Of a DNA stretch of 9,449 nt, positions 5,916 to 9,449 are shown piece by piece. The translations under genes were made by a program, and so were the position numbers. The notes under the pieces were generated by a model. That model did not search any database, was not told where the DNA came from, and worked only from the letters and a program-made list of their open reading frames with translations. Origin of the DNA: an uncultured Catenibacterium sp. GTDB taxonomy: Bacteria > Bacillota_I > Bacilli_A > Erysipelotrichales > Coprobacillaceae. Numbering within the stretch: position 1 is the first letter of the stretch; the number at the start of each line of letters is the position of its first letter. Location of the stretch: assembly GCF_900764565.1 (NCBI RefSeq), contig NZ_CAAFOM010000298.1, positions 1 through 9,449 of the forward strand. The letters are read 5' to 3'.

Positions 5916-6871
5916 AAGAATTCTTAAAAGAAACACAACCTATCTTCTATCGTATCTTAGAAAAGAGTTTTAAAGAAAATAAAAAGACTCATGCATTTCT
6001 TCTAGTAGGGGATCATACGGATGATATTGCGACATTTATTGCGCAGTCTTATATATGTCATGAAGATACACTAGCGTGTGAAACTTGTGATGACTGTATA
6101 CGAATTAAAGAAGGTCTTTATCCTGATATGATTGTATATGATGGTAAAGAGACTTCTATCAAGAAATCTGATATTGATCATATTCAAGAAGAGTTTGTGA
6201 AATCAAGTGTAGAGAATAATGGAAAGGTATATATTCTTAAAAATATTGATAATGCGACAACTCAGGCAATGAATGGTTTATTAAAGTTCTTAGAAGAACC
6301 TGTAGAAGAAGTATATGCAATCCTTACAACAAAGAATATTAATAAAGTACTACCTACTATTCAATCTAGATGTCAGGTGATTAAACTACTTCCTGAATCT
6401 AAACATTCTTTAGAGTTAAAGCTAAAGAATGAAGGAGTAGATGAAGAGGACGCTTTGATTCTCCCTCATCTTTTTGACTCTATAGAAGAATGTAATGAGT
6501 ATAAGGATAGTGAGTTGTATTTTGATATCAAGAATTATGTTTTCTACTTTATTGAAGATTTATATATGAAGCCATCAGATTTATTGATTAATTTGCAAAT
6601 TAATCTAGGTAAGAAATATAAGAAGAATAAAGAAGCTTATGTATTATTCTTAAATCTTCTCGTGTTAGGTATGAGGGATATGTTTCACGTGAAACATTCT
6701 ATGCCTGTATTATTTGTGAAACATAAAGATTTCTTTGAGAAGATGCCAGAAGATGGTAAAATATTACAGAAAATAGAAATCATATTAGAATATGCTGAAA
6801 GACTCAGCAATAATGTCAATCTTGCATTATTATTAGATGGTATGGTATATAAAGTATTGAAGGGAGTTTGA
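5912..6871 (+). CDS. holB: DNA polymerase III subunit delta prime
   Basis: HolB is the non-hydrolysing stator of the clamp loader and works with DnaX and the delta subunit. In this 319-residue protein the Walker A region is degenerate (VGDHTDDIA, 32-40, no GKT). The zinc cysteines are 49, 56, 59 and 62. The Walker B position reads NIDNA (111-115), without catalytic acids. LLKFLEEP (123-130) and the SRC motif (152-154) that supplies the arginine finger to DnaX are intact. This is the standard delta-prime pattern: inactive ATPase, functional SRC. The start overlaps the tmk stop. Unusually, codons 257-262 (MFHVKH) encode a perfect parS site at 6681-6696, so the collar domain carries a chromosome-segregation signal within its reading frame. 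Confidence 0.94.
   Translation: MKEFLKETQPIFYRILEKSFKENKKTHAFLLVGDHTDDIATFIAQSYICHEDTLACETCDDCIRIKEGLYPDMIVYDGKETSIKKSDIDHIQEEFVKSSVENNGKVYILKNIDNATTQAMNGLLKFLEEPVEEVYAILTTKNINKVLPTIQSRCQVIKLLPESKHSLELKLKNEGVDEEDALILPHLFDSIEECNEYKDSELYFDIKNYVFYFIEDLYMKPSDLLINLQINLGKKYKKNKEAYVLFLNLLVLGMRDMFHVKHSMPVLFVKHKDFFEKMPEDGKILQKIEIILEYAERLSNNVNLALLLDGMVYKVLKGV
6681..6696. other. parS: parS site (ParB/Spo0J binding), inside holB
   Basis: TGTTTCACGTGAAACA is a perfect 16-bp palindrome identical to the bacterial parS consensus (TGTTNCACGTGAAACA in B. subtilis). It extends to 18 bp with flanking A and T. ParB nucleates here and spreads, recruiting SMC and directing origin segregation. The site lies in frame within holB. 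Confidence 0.9.
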
Positions 6872-6875
6872 TGAA

Positions 6876-7847
6876 ATGGATAGATTAGCGGCTGTTAGAT
6901 TTAATAGCGCTGGTAAATATTATTACTTCTCTACAGACTTAGATGTCAAAAAGGGAGATAAAGTAGTAGTAGAGACTGTAAGAGGATTAGAATTAGGTGA
7001 AATCATTGCAGATCTTACAGACTTATCAGAATTTAAATTAGATAACGAATTAAAGAGAATAAAACGTGTTGCGAATAGAGCAGATATTGAAGTATATAAT
7101 ATCAATAAGATTAAAGCACAGAAATCATACGAAATCTGTAGAGATATCATTGCAGAGTCTGATCTAGATATGCACTTAATTAATTGCGAATATACACTTG
7201 ATGCATCTAAAGTCATCTTTATGTATACGTCAGATGAACGTGTTGATTTCAGAGATTTATTAAAGAAACTTGCGAGTGTATTCAAATGCCGTATTGAATT
7301 AAGACAGGTAGGACCTAGAGATAAAGCAAAGATTGTAGGCGGTATTGGAAACTGTGGCTTACCACTATGTTGTAATTCATTCTTAGGTGAATTCGATGGT
7401 GTATCTATTAATATGGCTAAGAATCAGTTACTTGCGATTAATATTGATAAGATATCTGGTGTTTGTGGACGTTTATTATGCTGTTTAAAGTATGAAGATG
7501 AAGCATATAAGGAAGTTAAAAAGAAATTCCCTAAGATTGGTTCATTTATACATTATGAAGACAAGCAGTGTAAGGTTGTCGGTTTAAATGTTATTTCTGA
7601 TTTAGTAAAGATTGATAGTGAAGGCAGTATCTTATTTATACCTTTATCTGATGTAGATAAGAAGCCTGCACCTAAAAAGGAAAAGCGTATCTTAGAAGAA
7701 TTAGCACCTAAAAAAGAAAAGAAATACGAAAAGCCAAAACAGAAGAAGCCAAGACAACAGCATAAACCAAAACAGAATAATCAGAAGCCAAGAACAATTA
7801 AAGGCAATAATAATCAAAAGGGAAAGAAAGATGAACGAAGAAATTAA
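6876..7847 (+). CDS. ricT: RicT/YaaT, PSP1-domain Fe-S protein of the RNA-maturation (Y) complex
   Basis: In B. subtilis RicT forms a complex with RicA and RicF that binds 4Fe-4S clusters, assists RNase Y-dependent mRNA maturation, and influences sporulation, competence and biofilm formation. The PSP1 domain covers roughly residues 1-260. The cluster cysteines appear as NCGLPLCC (160, 165, 166) and GVCGRLLCC (197, 202, 203). The neighbouring RELRQVGPRDKAKIVGGIG-type stretch matches here as IELRQVGPRDKAKIVGGIG (140-158). The ATG at 6876 has AGGGAG (6861-6866) 9 nt upstream. The nearby ATG at 6871 is out of frame and ends after five codons. The tail (about 262-323) is a Lys/Gln/Asn/Pro-rich low-complexity extension, strongly basic, making the protein longer than the roughly 275-residue B. 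subtilis protein. The end overlaps trmN6 by 17 nt. Confidence 0.92.
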   Translation: MDRLAAVRFNSAGKYYYFSTDLDVKKGDKVVVETVRGLELGEIIADLTDLSEFKLDNELKRIKRVANRADIEVYNINKIKAQKSYEICRDIIAESDLDMHLINCEYTLDASKVIFMYTSDERVDFRDLLKKLASVFKCRIELRQVGPRDKAKIVGGIGNCGLPLCCNSFLGEFDGVSINMAKNQLLAINIDKISGVCGRLLCCLKYEDEAYKEVKKKFPKIGSFIHYEDKQCKVVGLNVISDLVKIDSEGSILFIPLSDVDKKPAPKKEKRILEELAPKKEKKYEKPKQKKPRQQHKPKQNNQKPRTIKGNNNQKGKKDERRN

Positions 7848-8562
7848 TCATCTCCTTGGTTATAACGATATGAAGATCATCCAGAGAAGAGATATGTTTA
7901 CCTTTTCTCTGGATACTGTTTTATTGGCAAACTTTTGTGCTATCACAAAGGATATGAAGACAATCGTTGATTTCGGAACAAATAATGCAGCTATTCCTTT
8001 GATTTTAACACAACGTACCCATAAAAAGATTATTGGCGTTGAGATTCAAAAGGAAGCTGTAGAGATTGCAGAAAGAAACGTGAAATTAAATCATGTAGAG
8101 GATCAAGTAGAAATTATTCATGATGACATTAAAGAGTATGTGAAGTATGCACCACGTACAAAAGCAATTGTCTGTAATCCACCTTTCTTTAAATTAGGCG
8201 AGAAATCTCATATTAATGAGAGTCCTTATATGACTATTGCACGTCATGAAATAAAAATAGATCTAGAAGGGATTATTGCATCAGCTGCAAAGATTCTAGA
8301 TCAGAATGGTCGTTTCTCAATGGTCTATCGTCCAGACCGTTTTATTGAAACAATTGAATTATTCAAGAAATATAGAATAGAACCTAAACGTATCCGTTTT
8401 GTCTATCCTAAAGAAGGTAAAGAATGTAATACATTCTTAATTGAAGGGGCATTCTTAGGTAAAACAGGATTAAAGATTGAACCACCTTTATATACACATA
8501 ATGAAGATGGAAGTTATTCAGATGAAGTTAAACAGTTAGTAGGTGAGATGAATGTTAAATAG
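7831..8562 (+). CDS. trmN6: tRNA1(Val) adenine-37 N6-methyltransferase-like protein (TrmN6/YabB)
   Basis: This family uses S-adenosylmethionine to methylate A37 N6 in tRNA. The 243-residue Rossmann-fold protein shows FSLDTVLLA (25-33, family N-terminal motif) and a SAM-binding motif I at VDFGTNNAAIPL (46-57). An acidic residue ends strand 2 (GVEIQ, 69-73), and the catalytic NPPF is at 116-119, which is diagnostic for amino-group methyltransferases. Motif I reads GTNNA where most relatives have GTGNG, which may alter but need not abolish SAM binding. AAAGGGA (7817-7823), inside the ricT tail codons, is the SD 8 nt away, and the 17-nt overlap with ricT implies coupling. In B. subtilis yabA lies between ricT and this gene; it is missing here. 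The precise tRNA target is inferred from the family. Confidence 0.9.
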   Translation: MNEEINHLLGYNDMKIIQRRDMFTFSLDTVLLANFCAITKDMKTIVDFGTNNAAIPLILTQRTHKKIIGVEIQKEAVEIAERNVKLNHVEDQVEIIHDDIKEYVKYAPRTKAIVCNPPFFKLGEKSHINESPYMTIARHEIKIDLEGIIASAAKILDQNGRFSMVYRPDRFIETIELFKKYRIEPKRIRFVYPKEGKECNTFLIEGAFLGKTGLKIEPPLYTHNEDGSYSDEVKQLVGEMNVK

Positions 8563-9403
8563 ACAGAAGAGTTTTGAAAATGGAAAAGCAACACTTTACC
8601 TTGTACCAACACCTATTGGTAATTTAAGTGAAATGACACCAAGATGTATTGAAGTCATGAAGAGCGTTAATTATATTGCAGCGGAAGATACACGTAATAC
8701 AGTAAAACTATTAAATCATTTTAATATAGAAGCTAAGTTAATTTCTCATCATGAACATAATCTACATGTGGCTATTCCTAAGCTTCTTGCTTTATTAGAA
8801 GAAGGGGAATCAGTGGCATTGGTCAGTGATGCAGGTTATCCTGCAATTAGTGATCCGGGATATGAGATGGTACTCGCAACTATTGATGCAGGATATAATG
8901 TCGTTCCTTTATCAGGATGTAATGCCTGTTTAGATGCATTGGTTGTGTCTGGTATTGCGCCACAGCCATTCATGTTCTATGGTTTCTTAAGTCATACAAA
9001 TAAAAACAAGACAAAAGAATTAGAAAAGCTGAAAAATATCACTTATACCATCGTATTCTATGAAGCACCACATAGAATAAAGGCAACATTAGAATGTATG
9101 ATGAAAGTATTAGGTAATAGAAGAATTGCATTATGTAGAGAAATCACTAAGAAACATGAAGAAATTCTAAGAGGTACTATTTCTGAGGTATTAGAAGTAG
9201 TGGATGAATTAAAAGGTGAAATGGTTATTGTGGTTGAAGGCGGTACAGAAGTAACTGAAGAAGTGACTTTTGATCAGACAATCACAGAACATGTTGATGA
9301 ATTTGTAGAAAAGGGCATGTCTAAGAAGGATGCCATTAAAGAAGTCGCAAAGATTCGTAAGTTAAATAAGAATCTTGTGTATGAAGAATATCACAAAAAG
9401 TAA
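8552..9403 (+). CDS. rsmI: 16S rRNA (cytidine-1402-2'-O) methyltransferase RsmI
   Basis: RsmI adds the 2'-O-methyl of m4Cm1402 in the ribosomal P-site, with RsmH adding the N4-methyl. The 283 residues form a tetrapyrrole-methylase fold. VPTPIGNL is at 18-25, EDTR at 45-48 and SDAGYPAISDPG at 92-103. PLSGCNA (119-125) stands for the usual PLPG-(P/A)-(S/N)-A. FYEAPHR follows further on, then a C-terminal helical domain that includes GMSKKDAIKEVAKIRKLNKN. The start overlaps trmN6 by 11 nt, with AGGTGAG (8541-8547) as SD. Its QKSFENGKATLYLVPTP beginning fits Firmicutes RsmI, so the start is sound. The last four codons and stop lie inside a 60-bp perfect palindrome. Confidence 0.95.
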   Translation: MLNRQKSFENGKATLYLVPTPIGNLSEMTPRCIEVMKSVNYIAAEDTRNTVKLLNHFNIEAKLISHHEHNLHVAIPKLLALLEEGESVALVSDAGYPAISDPGYEMVLATIDAGYNVVPLSGCNACLDALVVSGIAPQPFMFYGFLSHTNKNKTKELEKLKNITYTIVFYEAPHRIKATLECMMKVLGNRRIALCREITKKHEEILRGTISEVLEVVDELKGEMVIVVEGGTEVTEEVTFDQTITEHVDEFVEKGMSKKDAIKEVAKIRKLNKNLVYEEYHKK

Positions 9404-9444
9404 AAGGGTAATGTTTCACGTGAAACATTACCCTTTTACTTTTT
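9395..9444. terminator. Candidate bidirectional terminator
   Basis: The stem GGGTAATGTTTCAC (9406-9419) pairs with GTGAAACATTACCC (9420-9433). It is flanked by an A-rich run (9395-9405) and TTTTACTTTTT (9434-9444), so a U-tract follows the hairpin on either strand. It would end the tmk-rsmI operon and possibly a convergent neighbour. Its reality depends on whether the right arm is genuine. Confidence 0.65.
9412..9427. other. parS: parS site (ParB/Spo0J binding), downstream of rsmI
   Basis: This is a second TGTTTCACGTGAAACA, identical to the holB copy 2,731 bp upstream, and it forms the apex of the hairpin. If the right arm is a fold-back artefact, at least the left half (9412-9419) is still real and the full site would need confirmation. 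Confidence 0.78.
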
Positions 9445-9449
9445 GTGAT

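Larger units (their letters stand above)
9390..9449. repeat. 60-bp perfect palindrome centred on parS, ending at the window edge
   Basis: Bases 9390-9419 are the exact reverse complement of 9420-9449, with no mismatch and no spacer. The left arm includes the final rsmI codons (TATCACAAAAAGTAA). The centre is the parS core CACGTG. The palindrome may continue past the window, since the base before it (9389) is T and the next base is not visible. It is either real or a fold-back assembly or amplification artefact. Confidence 0.97.

Noticed and set aside
6716..6723. Isolated GTGAAACA parS half-site 27 bp after the holB parS
   Set aside because: The other half does not match (about 11 of 16 over the full site), so it is probably a coincidence of the V-K-H codons.
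6923..7285. 120-residue open frame on the minus strand
   Set aside because: It is fully antisense to the well-supported ricT gene, without SD or recognisable motifs.

Overview
This window is chromosomal DNA from a low-GC Firmicutes relative, possibly of the Erysipelotrichia type. The base composition is AT-rich, Shine-Dalgarno (SD) sequences are strong AAGGAGG types, and TGA is used as a stop. The gene order is a rearranged version of the origin-proximal block known from Bacillus subtilis (tadA-scr-dnaX-yaaK-recR ... tmk ... holB-yaaT ... yabB ... yabC). The exact taxon cannot be fixed from the sequence alone.

Layout. On the minus strand at the left edge, a tightly overlapping pair (a 69-residue membrane protein and the first codons of an exported protein) reads outward. 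Its promoter carries an 18-bp perfect palindromic operator at the expected transcription start. About 150 bp further right an extended -10 promoter on the plus strand drives a short, Alu-less SRP RNA (ffs). All remaining genes are on the plus strand: tadA (tRNA adenosine deaminase), a Bax-inhibitor-1 family membrane protein, a terminator, dnaX, ebfC, recR, a second terminator, a lone ATP-grasp enzyme resembling the R2K clade, a promoter, then tmk, holB, ricT, trmN6 and rsmI. Many of these genes overlap or nearly touch.

How they fit together. dnaX and holB encode two clamp-loader subunits, tmk makes dTDP for DNA synthesis, and recR with ebfC belongs to DNA repair and nucleoid functions. tadA, trmN6 and rsmI modify the decoding apparatus (tRNA A34, tRNA A37, 16S rRNA C1402). 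ffs serves membrane protein targeting. RicT is part of the Fe-S RNA-maturation (Y-complex) system. The ATP-grasp gene is the functional outsider and is bounded by a terminator and a new promoter.

Most notable signals. Two perfect copies of the ParB-binding parS sequence TGTTTCACGTGAAACA are present. One lies inside the holB coding sequence. The other is the exact centre of a 60-bp perfect palindrome that begins in the last rsmI codons and runs to the last base of the window. The palindrome is either a remarkable parS-centred bidirectional terminator or a fold-back artefact at a contig end. The parS pair supports a location near the replication origin. I see no CRISPR array, transposase, tRNA or 16S/23S/5S gene. 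No clear new multi-gene system is present. The best candidates for something undescribed are the ATP-grasp gene and the operator-controlled small membrane protein pair.
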